From an uncultured Oscillospiraceae bacterium (GTDB lineage Bacteria > Bacillota > Clostridia > Oscillospirales > Oscillospiraceae), in assembly GCA_947629245.1 (NCBI GenBank), contig CANRDC010000001.1:29667-93666 (forward strand): DNA of 64,000 nucleotides, read 5' to 3'. This document shows positions 41,520-50,529 of the stretch, in pieces (within the stretch, counting starts at the first letter, position 1; every line of letters begins with the position of its first letter). Under the pieces are notes generated by a model. It saw only the letters and a list, made by a program, of their open reading frames with translations, did no database searches and was not told where the DNA came from. The translations under genes were made by a program, and so were the position numbers.

Positions 41520-42338
41520 ATGTCCACTAAAAGAAGTTATTGGTTTTCGCCGAAGCAGAAGAATATGAGGACACTGATGAATGGTGTCGCCACGTTTGTC
41601 CTGATAGGTGGAAACTGGGTTGAGTACACCCTCTGCTGCGAGGGAGATGAACAACCAAAGTGCAAACTACCTGACCTGAAGCTCCTCGCTGCCGGTGAGG
41701 GTTTGCAGACGAAGGCCGATACTGGGCTCACGAATGAGTCCTTCATTAAGTCGCTCGCCATGCCTAAGGCCTGGCGTAGCACTAAGCGCAAACCCTACGT
41801 TGCATGGGTTAAAATGTATGCGCCCAACACTACTCTCAGTAATATGCTTCTTGGAGATACTCTTACTACGACAGCAGTTCAGTGCATAGCGGTGTCTGGT
41901 GCATTATGTGAGAAGTCTCTAATATCCAAAGTGTGCCTGAAGCATGACTATCAGTTTATCGACTTGGACGAGTTTCCTTCTGATGAACTGCTTATGTCTA
42001 AGTGGCATAAGGTTCAGGCGATACCTGGCATCGATGACTACATTGCGGTTGAAGTCCCGAACGAACTGAAAGATGTTGAGATATTGTCTCACTCTGGTGT
42101 CACATATCATGCGAACAGCTCTAAGGTTACTGGTCGTAAGGGCGGTGACTTTATAGTTGCAAAGTGCAATTATGATAACGGTGCATTCGCACCGCGTGGT
42201 GTTCGAGTAATTCCAAACACCGTGTTTGGAATGTACTACGACACAACACAGTTCGTCTCAATGGAGAACGTGAAAACTCCTGAGACGGTTATGTCTCCTG
42301 AGCATCAAAGTGCGGCTGAAGCATTGGCCTCACTTTAA
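41520..42338 (+). CDS. Unknown protein, 272 aa
   Basis: ATG 41520 lies 11 bases after AGGTGGTGA; in-frame GTG codons at 41502 and 41505 are alternatives that overlap the ribosome binding site. Mixed alpha/beta, soluble, six Cys in the first two thirds, no metal pattern. The segment HSGVTYHANSSKVTGRKGGDFIVAK looks like a small beta domain near residue 190. No family recognised. Two hairpins follow. Confidence 0.75.
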   Translation: MSTKRSYWFSPKQKNMRTLMNGVATFVLIGGNWVEYTLCCEGDEQPKCKLPDLKLLAAGEGLQTKADTGLTNESFIKSLAMPKAWRSTKRKPYVAWVKMYAPNTTLSNMLLGDTLTTTAVQCIAVSGALCEKSLISKVCLKHDYQFIDLDEFPSDELLMSKWHKVQAIPGIDDYIAVEVPNELKDVEILSHSGVTYHANSSKVTGRKGGDFIVAKCNYDNGAFAPRGVRVIPNTVFGMYYDTTQFVSMENVKTPETVMSPEHQSAAEALASL

Positions 42339-42368
42339 TCATCAGACTTAACGTTATCTACGAATATT

Positions 42369-42400
42369 AAGGAGATGTCCTTAAGGGCATCTCCTTCTTT
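42369..42400 (+). terminator. Rho-independent terminator
   Basis: A 9-bp stem (42369-42377 with 42388-42396) with extra pairing inside the loop, followed by CTTTCG. Ends the operon that finishes at 42338. Confidence 0.75.
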
Positions 42401-42441
42401 CGACATTTTGTCGCTTTCCAGCTTTGACTGGCATTTTATGT

Positions 42442-42475
42442 ACGCGCCGGATTTACTCCGGCGCGTAGCTATTTC
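42442..42475 (+). terminator. GC-rich hairpin, second terminator or regulatory stem
   Basis: A perfect 10-bp stem (42442-42451 with 42457-42466, loop TTTAC) followed by AGCTATTTCC. It lies between the first terminator and the next gene. Confidence 0.55.
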
Positions 42476-42511
42476 CTGTTAAGAAATATTTAAATAAAGG
42501 AGATATACACT

Positions 42512-42745
42512 ATGCCTTGCTGTCCTAAGAAATGCCCCGTAGCGAAAGCTAATGCTATCGCTAACCAGCGTATTGCTGAGCACTTTGCCCAGCAGCTGAA
42601 GCGCAGACCTGAGAAGCTCCAGAGCCATCGTGACCGAGTGGCCGCATACATTGAGTTCTATGGCACTGAGGAACATGACGCCGAGTATCAGGTCGGCACA
42701 GTAGAAAACCAAATCCGCAGAGAAGTTAGGGCCGGGGTTATGTAA
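42512..42745 (+). CDS. Small Cys-rich-start protein, 77 aa
   Basis: ATG follows AATAAAGGAGATATACACT, a very strong ribosome binding site nearly identical to the leader of T7 gene 10. The protein begins MPCCPKKCPVAKANA, with three Cys in seven residues, and is otherwise helical and charged. The CC-x-x-x-C start could bind metal or be acylated. The upstream AGAAATATTTA is shared with the region before 19235. Function unknown, but high expression is likely. Confidence 0.75.
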   Translation: MPCCPKKCPVAKANAIANQRIAEHFAQQLKRRPEKLQSHRDRVAAYIEFYGTEEHDAEYQVGTVENQIRREVRAGVM

Positions 42746-42773
42746 GTCGCCAGGCTTTTAAGGGGAGGCAATT

Positions 42774-43964
42774 ATGCAGGTAATTAAAACTCTCGAAGAC
42801 TTGAAGCATGTCACGCATGCTTACGATGACTTCGAGACCATCGAGGGTAGTAGTATACCTCAATACTACAAAGACATCTTTCCAAAGACGTGTACTTGCG
42901 GAGCTGAGATGATTCTTACAGAACCTAAGCACACGCAGCTTCAGTGCTGTAATCCGGCGTGTTGGGTAAAGATGGCGCACAGGCTGAACTACTTCATTTC
43001 CTATCATGGATTTAAGGGGTTCGGGGAACAAGCCTGCTATTCCATCTTCGTCAACTGCCATAATGAATTGCAGTACGCCAGTTTCCTCGGTGCTTTCCTT
43101 CTCAGTCGTGATGCACTGAACAGAGCACTGACACCGTACCAGTTGGAGCTGTTTCTTGAGATAAAAGAGACACTCTCAACGCACACCTATCACTTCTGTG
43201 ATGCCATAGCTTCGCTCGGTATACCTAACATCGGGTCACGCTCAGTCTTATTCGATTACGTCAAAGGACCTTCGGTTCTTATGAACTACGTCCTCGATAA
43301 TAAGACGGAAGAGCTATGCGACATGATTGGAATAAATGCTGTATCTACCCGTTACTACCTGAAAGCGGCGGCGGCTGACATTGTTCTTCTCATGTCCGAT
43401 GTGATGCCAGGCATCACAGCTACACCTAAAGGAGAAATCTTCGTCGCCATCACTGGCAAGGTTTCAGTTGGTGGCGTCGCGTATACACGAGCGGAGTTTA
43501 TCGCTTTGTGCGAAAGCTTCCGTGATGCGGAGGGCACCCAACTCTACAAACTCATTGAGACTAAGGCCCAGGATAAACTGCAATATGTTATTGCAGATGC
43601 TCCGTCCGACTCTGATAAGTATCGAATTGGTCTGAGGCTCAATAAGTTGATAACGGCAGAGGAGTTTTATAAAATGCTGAAGGACGGCGCTAATCCTCCT
43701 GACGATAATAATCCTCCACCACCACCTCCTCCAGGTTGTCAGCCTGGAGAGTCATTAATTTCCATTCAAAGGCGCGAAGCTGAAGCACAGAAAGCGTATG
43801 ACGTTCAGCGTCGTCGCCAGATAGAGGAATATGAAAGAAGGCGCCAGGAGGAAGAGAAGAAAAAACGTCGTCAGAACGGGAATAGCGTTGCGGAATTCAG
43901 TGATGATGATTATAATGCTGGTTGCGTAAAGGGTCGCGGGAAACCCCATTTTGTTCCTATGTAA
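42774..43964 (+). CDS. DNA ligase (NAD) C-terminal-half-like protein: zinc finger, HhH, BRCT
   Basis: ATG follows AAGGGGAGGCAATT. Residues 35-70 give a four-Cys zinc finger (CTCGAEM ... LQCCNPAC) followed by HRLNYFISYHGFKGFGE, as in LigA after its OB domain. Next is an HhH-type region (LGIPNIGSRSVLFDYV) and GEIFVAITGKVSVGG...YTRAEF, a BRCT-like start. The adenylation domain with its K-x-D-G motif and the OB domain are absent; the gene starts directly upstream of the zinc finger. The end is a Pro run and a basic Arg/Glu coiled coil. It may bind nicked or branched DNA without sealing it, or complement a separate nucleotidyltransferase. Confidence 0.75.
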   Translation: MQVIKTLEDLKHVTHAYDDFETIEGSSIPQYYKDIFPKTCTCGAEMILTEPKHTQLQCCNPACWVKMAHRLNYFISYHGFKGFGEQACYSIFVNCHNELQYASFLGAFLLSRDALNRALTPYQLELFLEIKETLSTHTYHFCDAIASLGIPNIGSRSVLFDYVKGPSVLMNYVLDNKTEELCDMIGINAVSTRYYLKAAAADIVLLMSDVMPGITATPKGEIFVAITGKVSVGGVAYTRAEFIALCESFRDAEGTQLYKLIETKAQDKLQYVIADAPSDSDKYRIGLRLNKLITAEEFYKMLKDGANPPDDNNPPPPPPPGCQPGESLISIQRREAEAQKAYDVQRRRQIEEYERRRQEEEKKKRRQNGNSVAEFSDDDYNAGCVKGRGKPHFVPM

Positions 43965-43987
43965 TCTAAAGAAATGGAGTGTGAATA

Positions 43988-46900
43988 ATGAACAACGAGA
44001 AGAAACCCGAAGACGGAAACACAACTCCTAACATAGATGTAAAGGGGATACTCAACCCTGAGAACATCGAGCTCGATATGGGGTTCGGAGAGACCTTTGG
44101 CTGGGACCCTAATATGCAGACTGATGTCGGCTTCGGAGTAGAAGCCGACATGGGTTTCGATGGAGCTGATGACGGCAATATCTCGATGGATTTCGAGGGT
44201 GTCGATTCCTCTGTCACCGCCGACATGAGCGACTTGTTCAGCGGCTCAGACCAAGACATCGAACTCCAACCCTATGTGGAGAACGATGTTGTTAAGACAC
44301 TGCATGACTATGATAGTCGCATCGAACAACTTCGCCGTGTGATGTTCGCTCCTAAGTCAACCGCATCTGCAAGCGAAATGGTAAAGCTTAATCAGTCGGA
44401 GTTCCCCTATCTGGACGAGAAGGACCTCGCCGCTCTCAAAGCTATCTTGGTCGACTACGCCCAGGACCCTGACTACAACATGAAGCCGAAGGAGGAAGTT
44501 GCTGAAGATGTTCTTGAGCAACTGACTACTATCAACGGCTGGGCGCCGGGTATGCATAAGAATGAGTTTCTTGTGGCATGTGCTACAAAGTACGACTCGT
44601 TCAGAAAGATACTCCTGGCGTACAATCAGTCTGACACTTCGCCAGCGTCTTTGATGATAAAGGAAGAAGACCTGAGGAAGTACCAGGAAGCCTACCGTCT
44701 GAATTACGAAGTATTTGAGACGGTGGACAAAATGTTCGGGTTAGACTTTACAGACCCTAACATACGACCTGACTACAGCGCTCTTGGTGGGAAGAGCATG
44801 GATACTCTTGTCGCCTTCCGTAAGGAGCGTGGACTCCGTGGCCCAATAGACTCAGCCCAGCTGCTTAGCTATGTTGACAATATGATGAACATTGTCACTA
44901 TGTCTAAGATACTTGGACTCGACACTGACGACATCAGTAGCTTCACCCGTGGTGAGCTTCTTCGCAGGTATATACTGCACGAGTTTACTGCTGGCGAGTA
45001 TACTGCTAAGGGTCTCTCTGAGAAGCCTACGATTAACTCTGTGTTGAGTGAGCTCATGAACTACTTCCTGGCTCACATTGAAATTGAGCTGTCGCAGGTC
45101 ATGCTCGCTCTCGTCTTTGTCATGACGTACAGCCGTAACATAAATAACGACACAGTCTACAGTGAGGCCGTGCAGTTCGTAATGGGGTTGCATAGGTACC
45201 TTTATGCTATTCTTCATAAGAACCCGTTGATTAACCCGAAGCCGTTCGTCATGGTCTCTGGAGCGAAGAAGGGCGAGACTGGCTATCAGCTGTTCTATGA
45301 CAGCAACGCCGGCATGCAACCCTATTCCTCTGAGGACATTCTTATCGACGTTATCGGAAACGGTAGTAATCCCTATGTAATACCGAAATGCGTGGAGATA
45401 GAATGGCATCGCGACGACAACAATAACTACGTGGAAGGTTGCCTGCTCGTTCCTCCGAAGGAACTCGTCCAGCGCGTGTTCGAACTGTCTCTTAGCCAGA
45501 ACAGACGCGACGAGGACGACATGCCTACCGAGGAAAGGACTCGTGGGCGTGGCGGCATCGTTAGAACACGTGGGCGCCTTGACAATGTCGTGTATCGCAT
45601 TACTCCGACATTCGAGTGGGTCAACGCTAACATGGCGTCGTCCTTTGGCTCGTTCGACATGGAGGCCGCCTCCACTGGTAAGGGCACATCGAGAACACTC
45701 AGTCCATTACTTCAGACTCTACTCTCATACAGCAACTCTTTCGAGGAGGGAGTCACACCTGTCACGGCGCACATCGCTAAGACCGAGGACACTACGCTGT
45801 TCTACACAACAGCTGGCGATGCGAAGGGTGGCAACGTGCTGGCACTCGCGCAGACAATTGACGAAAGTGGAAAGTCCCATGTTACCACTCGCGGTAATGT
45901 ATCCATTGACGCAGAGACTGGCGAGCTCCTTGGCTCTGCTATCTATGACGATGGCCTTGGACGCCAAAATATCTTCGTAGACAAGGATAAGTTCCAGCTC
46001 GAAGAGGTAAAGCCTGTGGAGGCCTCGGTCGCCATGCCTTTGGGCGACTATCGAAACTTCGTTGAGGACGGGGTAGTCAGGACTTCCTTTGAGTATTACA
46101 ATCCTCAGCTTAGGGAAGTCAATAAGAGACTCTGCTCCCTCAACGGCTTGGACTATGATATGCTCCTGGCTGAAGCTGTCGAGACGATGTCGAAGGACCT
46201 GCGCTATATCATTGGTACATACGCCATTGATAATCTCCTTGCCTATCGTATGCTCATGGACTATCGTGATGCCATTGCCGCAGGTCTTGAGACAGACCAC
46301 TTCATTCTTGAGAATGTCGCTCGCCTTGCTACAATACTGCTTGGTGAGGAGAATAGGCTCAAGGACAAAGAGGTTTGGGACGAAAACTGCAACGCAATCT
46401 TCTCCGATGTGGAAGCTGCCAGCCTTAACACAGTCGGTGACGTGTGCGCCAGGCTTGATGCCCTCAATCCGAAGGTCGTCGCTATCCAGAGTCTGTCTCG
46501 TAGTGAGGTTACTGTGGACAGTACGATTGGGGAGTATAATGCGCTCAAGTTCATTCCTGCTATCTATGGCCGGCTCAGAATGTTTGAGGAGTACATGGTG
46601 CTACTTAAGATTGTGAGCATTGTCGGCGATGATATTGTTCCGGTGCTTAAGAAGAATAGTGCACTCTCGACTGCGTATGCTGAAGTCATAACAGCTGACA
46701 ACATCGAGCAAAAAGAGAAGAAGCTGAAGACAAACGCCAGGGTTAAGAACATCGGCGAAATCTTTGAGCTCACGCGTACATACTTCCACAATACGAAGAA
46801 CAGTAGCTACCTGCTTCTCAAGCACTTCTTGCTTGAGCGGAACCTCTATGGTATTCTCACTACTATGGAGGAGTCACTTGACCTTGAGCTCAATACTGAG

Positions 46901-47410
46901 TTTAGGAACATGTGCGCCATGCTTGGGCTACCCGACGGAACCACCATGAGCAAGATAAGTTCTTTCGAGTTCGGGCAGCTGTTCTCTAAGTCGACTGTTG
47001 CGGAGGCTTGCGAGAGTAACTTGGCATTTGTCAACAAGGCGCTACAGAGCGGTCTGCTCATGGAGGTGTCGAGTGTCGGTGTCGAGGTTCAGACCTTGGC
47101 TGCGTTCGACATGCTTTGCACCTATGGCACTTCGTTGTTCAACATCAAGGAAGAAGAGAACCTGTCGGACGTGACTAAGTATGTCGTCGCCATGTATAGC
47201 TACGCCGGGAGTTTCTTCATCAGCTATGGCATCGCTCTCGACGAAGTCGCCTTGAGGACGAGCAGTGAGAGCAGGGCAACACTGTTCTTAGAGCACCCGT
47301 TGCAGTTCCAGCATCCGAGGAATATAGCGGCGAAGGACAACGTACTCGACTTAACGTTCTTCGCCGGCGCCGAACTTGAGGATTTCAACTTCGCTGGTGG
47401 ATTGGGGTGA
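43988..47410 (+). CDS. Large unknown protein, 1140 aa
   Basis: ATG follows AAATGGAGTGTGAATA. The first 100 residues are acidic, Gly/Asp-rich and look disordered, with a repeated [ML]-G-F-[GD] pattern (DMGFGE, DVGFGVE, DMGFDG). The rest is mainly helical, with a beta-looking stretch around residues 600-700. No membrane helix, no nucleotide loop, no known motif. Codon choice leans to C-ending codons, which may mean high expression. A virion protein is one possibility, but nothing proves it. Confidence 0.85.
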   Translation: MNNEKKPEDGNTTPNIDVKGILNPENIELDMGFGETFGWDPNMQTDVGFGVEADMGFDGADDGNISMDFEGVDSSVTADMSDLFSGSDQDIELQPYVENDVVKTLHDYDSRIEQLRRVMFAPKSTASASEMVKLNQSEFPYLDEKDLAALKAILVDYAQDPDYNMKPKEEVAEDVLEQLTTINGWAPGMHKNEFLVACATKYDSFRKILLAYNQSDTSPASLMIKEEDLRKYQEAYRLNYEVFETVDKMFGLDFTDPNIRPDYSALGGKSMDTLVAFRKERGLRGPIDSAQLLSYVDNMMNIVTMSKILGLDTDDISSFTRGELLRRYILHEFTAGEYTAKGLSEKPTINSVLSELMNYFLAHIEIELSQVMLALVFVMTYSRNINNDTVYSEAVQFVMGLHRYLYAILHKNPLINPKPFVMVSGAKKGETGYQLFYDSNAGMQPYSSEDILIDVIGNGSNPYVIPKCVEIEWHRDDNNNYVEGCLLVPPKELVQRVFELSLSQNRRDEDDMPTEERTRGRGGIVRTRGRLDNVVYRITPTFEWVNANMASSFGSFDMEAASTGKGTSRTLSPLLQTLLSYSNSFEEGVTPVTAHIAKTEDTTLFYTTAGDAKGGNVLALAQTIDESGKSHVTTRGNVSIDAETGELLGSAIYDDGLGRQNIFVDKDKFQLEEVKPVEASVAMPLGDYRNFVEDGVVRTSFEYYNPQLREVNKRLCSLNGLDYDMLLAEAVETMSKDLRYIIGTYAIDNLLAYRMLMDYRDAIAAGLETDHFILENVARLATILLGEENRLKDKEVWDENCNAIFSDVEAASLNTVGDVCARLDALNPKVVAIQSLSRSEVTVDSTIGEYNALKFIPAIYGRLRMFEEYMVLLKIVSIVGDDIVPVLKKNSALSTAYAEVITADNIEQKEKKLKTNARVKNIGEIFELTRTYFHNTKNSSYLLLKHFLLERNLYGILTTMEESLDLELNTEFRNMCAMLGLPDGTTMSKISSFEFGQLFSKSTVAEACESNLAFVNKALQSGLLMEVSSVGVEVQTLAAFDMLCTYGTSLFNIKEEENLSDVTKYVVAMYSYAGSFFISYGIALDEVALRTSSESRATLFLEHPLQFQHPRNIAAKDNVLDLTFFAGAELEDFNFAGGLG

Positions 47411-47417
47411 TTAATGT

Positions 47418-48284
47418 ATGACCGATAACGAAGGCTATGTTCTGGCTTTGCAGGAGGTACAGCTACACCCTAACTCCTATTTAATAAAGTTAGAGGAGGC
47501 TTTTGAAAAACCATCGGTCATACATGTTCACACAAAAGATGCACTTAGGAGAATAAATGAGGCGCCTGTCTATAACGACAGGTATCTTGTAATCTTCGAG
47601 TCGTCCAGAATATTCGAGTCTAATATAAACTACATTCGGTTAAAGACGATGCTTCCTGTCGTACTGTGTCAGAGTAAGGGCCAGTCTGAAGACGTCAGGT
47701 TTATCTGTCAAGAGAAGAACGTTCCATGCAAAGTGTTTGTCAATCAGTTTACTAAGTCTGATGCGACAGACCTTATCATTGAGCTTACTCATGGAGAAGC
47801 GAGTAAGAAGTTTTGTGACGACATGATTTCCCGCGTTGGTTTGTCGCCACAGAGAATAATTAGTGGCGTCCTGGTGTGCGAGCAAGTCGGCTTCACGTCA
47901 TCTAATATCTCGAAGTATGTCGATAAATATAACTACATCGACATCTACGACGTGATAGAGTCGCTGCTTGGGATTTGCAAATCTCAGGCGCAGAGGCGTA
48001 GAGCCGCCTTGTATTTGCACCAGAATAGAGTTTGGTATAGCAAATATACTAAACAAAATTTACTGCGAGAGATGGACACATTGCTGGGTTTGTACCACGA
48101 CATCACTGACGGCTCGTTGACTGAGTATACACTTCATACTTATATTGACGAGAAGCACGTATCGCGGTACAGAGCTCTGTACGCGTTCGACCTCTATGAG
48201 AGAGTTTCGTATACCCAGCTTCTGGCATTGAGGCAGTTTGTGGACACAGCCTCGCTACTGGAAGTCTCCATGAGTTTGCACTGA
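47418..48284 (+). CDS. Unknown protein, 288 aa; weak clamp-loader delta resemblance
   Basis: ATG 47418 with GGGGTGA upstream, seven bases after the previous stop. The layout is an alpha/beta N-terminal half (VIHVHTKDAL, YLVIFESSRIFES, MLPVVLCQS) then a helical C-terminal half with YIDIYDVIESLLGICKSQA and LLREMDTLLG, reminiscent of the HolA (DNA polymerase III delta) fold with its helical collar. It has no Walker motifs, as is true for delta. This is a weak structural guess; a family A polymerase in the same element could use a clamp loader. Confidence 0.6.
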   Translation: MTDNEGYVLALQEVQLHPNSYLIKLEEAFEKPSVIHVHTKDALRRINEAPVYNDRYLVIFESSRIFESNINYIRLKTMLPVVLCQSKGQSEDVRFICQEKNVPCKVFVNQFTKSDATDLIIELTHGEASKKFCDDMISRVGLSPQRIISGVLVCEQVGFTSSNISKYVDKYNYIDIYDVIESLLGICKSQAQRRRAALYLHQNRVWYSKYTKQNLLREMDTLLGLYHDITDGSLTEYTLHTYIDEKHVSRYRALYAFDLYERVSYTQLLALRQFVDTASLLEVSMSLH

Positions 48285-48306
48285 GAGAAAGAGGAGGTAA
48301 TGCAGA

Positions 48307-49791
48307 TTGTTCTTTGAAGAACTTGTAAAACATGCATACATTAAGTCTGCTGACCCGGAGCAGGACGAAGTCGTTTTGCTTCCTAAGGGTTGTCAGGCTT
48401 CCATTGAGCAAAATATGGTGGTCACCCGTGCCGACTTTGAGGAAATCCTGATGAAGTACAGGTCCATCGACCCAACATCGGAGTCAATCCTCATGACCAT
48501 CGGCCGCACTGGTATCCCTAAGACTGACAGAATTTGGAGCATTATGCTCCATCAGAATGTTCTCGTTAGTCGGTACTCCGCGCTGTGTAACGATGCCGCG
48601 GCCGCCAAGCTTGAGGACATTGAGAGACATGAGAGTGAACTTCAGGTTTCGCGCGATGCTACGCCTATCCCGCTTGACTCACGGGGTGAACCTGTCGACG
48701 TGAGACAGCCTGACTCTATTGGCTCTTCCGAGCCTGTTCGTGTGAAGATGACTCCTGACCCTGAGCCGGAGCCTAAAAAGCCTCCTGAGCCTGACCAGTA
48801 TGACGACTTACCTGAGATGCCGAAAGATGTCCAGGTACTTGCACCGCAACCAGAACCTGCGGTTGCTAATGATGCAGCTCCTGAGACATCGAAGGCTGAC
48901 GATGACGCCAGCCGTCTGACGAAGATGCTGGAGACACCGGACATTCCACCTATATCTGAAGACCTGCTAAAAATGGAAATTCCCGGTACTACATCGGCTC
49001 CTGCTACTACTGGGCCTGTGCCTGAACCTCCGATGCCTGAGGCTCCGAAGAGCACTGAACCTGCTGACGATGGTCCGGAGCTCGGCATCCCGGACGATGT
49101 CGAAATACCTACGACTGACGGCACGGCTGAAAAGTCCGACGACAACTATGAAGTCACTGAAGAGGATACTACCTACTTCGAGGCCTCGGACGACAAGTAT
49201 GACCCAGATAAGTCAAGCCATGCCGATTGGTCAGACGAGACACCGGCTGGAGACTACGGCTTTTCTGGTGGCTCTAACCCGTTCGACGATGACCCTGCAC
49301 CTGAGGAGCAGCCTGATGTTCATCAGCTCACAGGTGATGACGAGGAAGAGTTTGAGCCTGAGATTAAAGCGACGCCAGACTTCAAGCCGACTGATGTCGA
49401 CACGTCCGCTCTACTTTCTGAGGTCGATAATGCTTCTGCACCGGAGCCTGAGCGTGTGTCTGAAGCCTCGAAGAATGAGAACCTCATAGCGGTCCAGGAA
49501 CTGTTCGCGGACTGGGAAGAAGCCTGCGACGATGTGGGTATCGTGACCTTGGTGGAGTCAACCGGAGCTACTCTTGAGTCATTCTGTGACGAGCTTATCG
49601 CTGATGTTCCTGAGGCATCCGAGACTCGCGAGGAAGCAATCGCCAGGTTCTCCGGAAATCCTGTGAGAGTGCTCAAGCAGGTTATCAGCATGGTCTATCA
49701 GACCGCTTCAACCTTTGCCCTCTCCGGTGACGAGGACGATGTTCTGCGCTGTGTGCGCTTAATTCATAACACATTATATGAGGAGGAATAA
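48307..49791 (+). CDS. Acidic Pro/Glu-rich protein, 494 aa (TTG start)
   Basis: TTG 48307 is set as start because AGGAGGTAATGCAGA precedes it and the ATG at 48300 leads to a stop after five codons. Residues 1-110 form an ordered N-terminal domain, 110-380 are a long Pro/Asp/Glu/Thr-rich disordered region, and 380-494 form a helical C-terminal domain (VQELFADWEEACDDVG ... RVLKQVISMVYQTA). This looks like a scaffold or linker protein. No known family. Confidence 0.8.
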   Translation: MFFEELVKHAYIKSADPEQDEVVLLPKGCQASIEQNMVVTRADFEEILMKYRSIDPTSESILMTIGRTGIPKTDRIWSIMLHQNVLVSRYSALCNDAAAAKLEDIERHESELQVSRDATPIPLDSRGEPVDVRQPDSIGSSEPVRVKMTPDPEPEPKKPPEPDQYDDLPEMPKDVQVLAPQPEPAVANDAAPETSKADDDASRLTKMLETPDIPPISEDLLKMEIPGTTSAPATTGPVPEPPMPEAPKSTEPADDGPELGIPDDVEIPTTDGTAEKSDDNYEVTEEDTTYFEASDDKYDPDKSSHADWSDETPAGDYGFSGGSNPFDDDPAPEEQPDVHQLTGDDEEEFEPEIKATPDFKPTDVDTSALLSEVDNASAPEPERVSEASKNENLIAVQELFADWEEACDDVGIVTLVESTGATLESFCDELIADVPEASETREEAIARFSGNPVRVLKQVISMVYQTASTFALSGDEDDVLRCVRLIHNTLYEEE

Positions 49792-49796
49792 ACTCT

Positions 49797-50498
49797 ATGG
49801 CACACGGAAATAACAGTGGAATTTCCCCGGCGGGCAAAACCGCCATTCTCTTGGTTCTCTTTGGTGTACCCCTTCTGTTCGCAGGTGCGAGCTGGGGCCT
49901 GGACAAGCTATTCGAGGTGGCGCCCTGGGTGCTCGTTGCAATCCTTGTCCTCACGGCAACTGCCTACACCGCCAGGACCTCTGGCTTGCTCTATCGCTAT
50001 TACAACACGCAGGCCCCCGTGCTGAGGTTTATCCCTTGCCTGTGCGAGCTGTCCTTGATTGACCAGAAGTACAGAAAGCCCTGCTACATACTCTACGCTC
50101 TTGCCATTGTAATGGCTCTTCTTGCTGTTGTGCCTTACAGCGCCGCTAAAGTGCTCGGTGACTGGTTCGTGAATAACCATACTTTCGCCTTCGGTATGCT
50201 TATGGGCGTCGTAATGGTCGGTGTTCAGATTGTAAAGGGCATCGGCATTGCAGGTTGTATTAAGGACGTTGCAGAGGACTGGTACCAGCAGACTCACTCC
50301 GATGTCGGCCTCATTAAAAGGTTTTCGCCGCTTGGGTTTATCCCATTCGTCAGAGTAGTCGCAATGTACTCTCTTAGCAAGCCTTTGGAGACTATGGTCA
50401 GCTTTATGGGCGTGGACTCCGAAGACGTGGGTTCCGCCGAGACCTTCGAAGAGGAGGAACCTGATGGAGACTACGATTACGACGAGGACGACGAGTAA
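49797..50498 (+). CDS. Multi-pass membrane protein, 233 aa
   Basis: ATG follows GAGGAGGAATAAACTCT; the previous TAA lies inside this ribosome binding site region. About five membrane helices, with a central segment (RFIPCLCELSLIDQKYRKPCYILYAL) and a C-terminal LGFIPFVRVVAMYSLSKPLE that recall the DUF5684-like gene at 40314. The last 30 residues are almost all Asp/Glu (EEEEPDGDYDYDEDDE). Unknown role at the membrane. Confidence 0.78.
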   Translation: MAHGNNSGISPAGKTAILLVLFGVPLLFAGASWGLDKLFEVAPWVLVAILVLTATAYTARTSGLLYRYYNTQAPVLRFIPCLCELSLIDQKYRKPCYILYALAIVMALLAVVPYSAAKVLGDWFVNNHTFAFGMLMGVVMVGVQIVKGIGIAGCIKDVAEDWYQQTHSDVGLIKRFSPLGFIPFVRVVAMYSLSKPLETMVSFMGVDSEDVGSAETFEEEEPDGDYDYDEDDE

Positions 50499-50529
50499 TA
50501 TATTTATAAAACTGTGGGAGGTAATCAAA

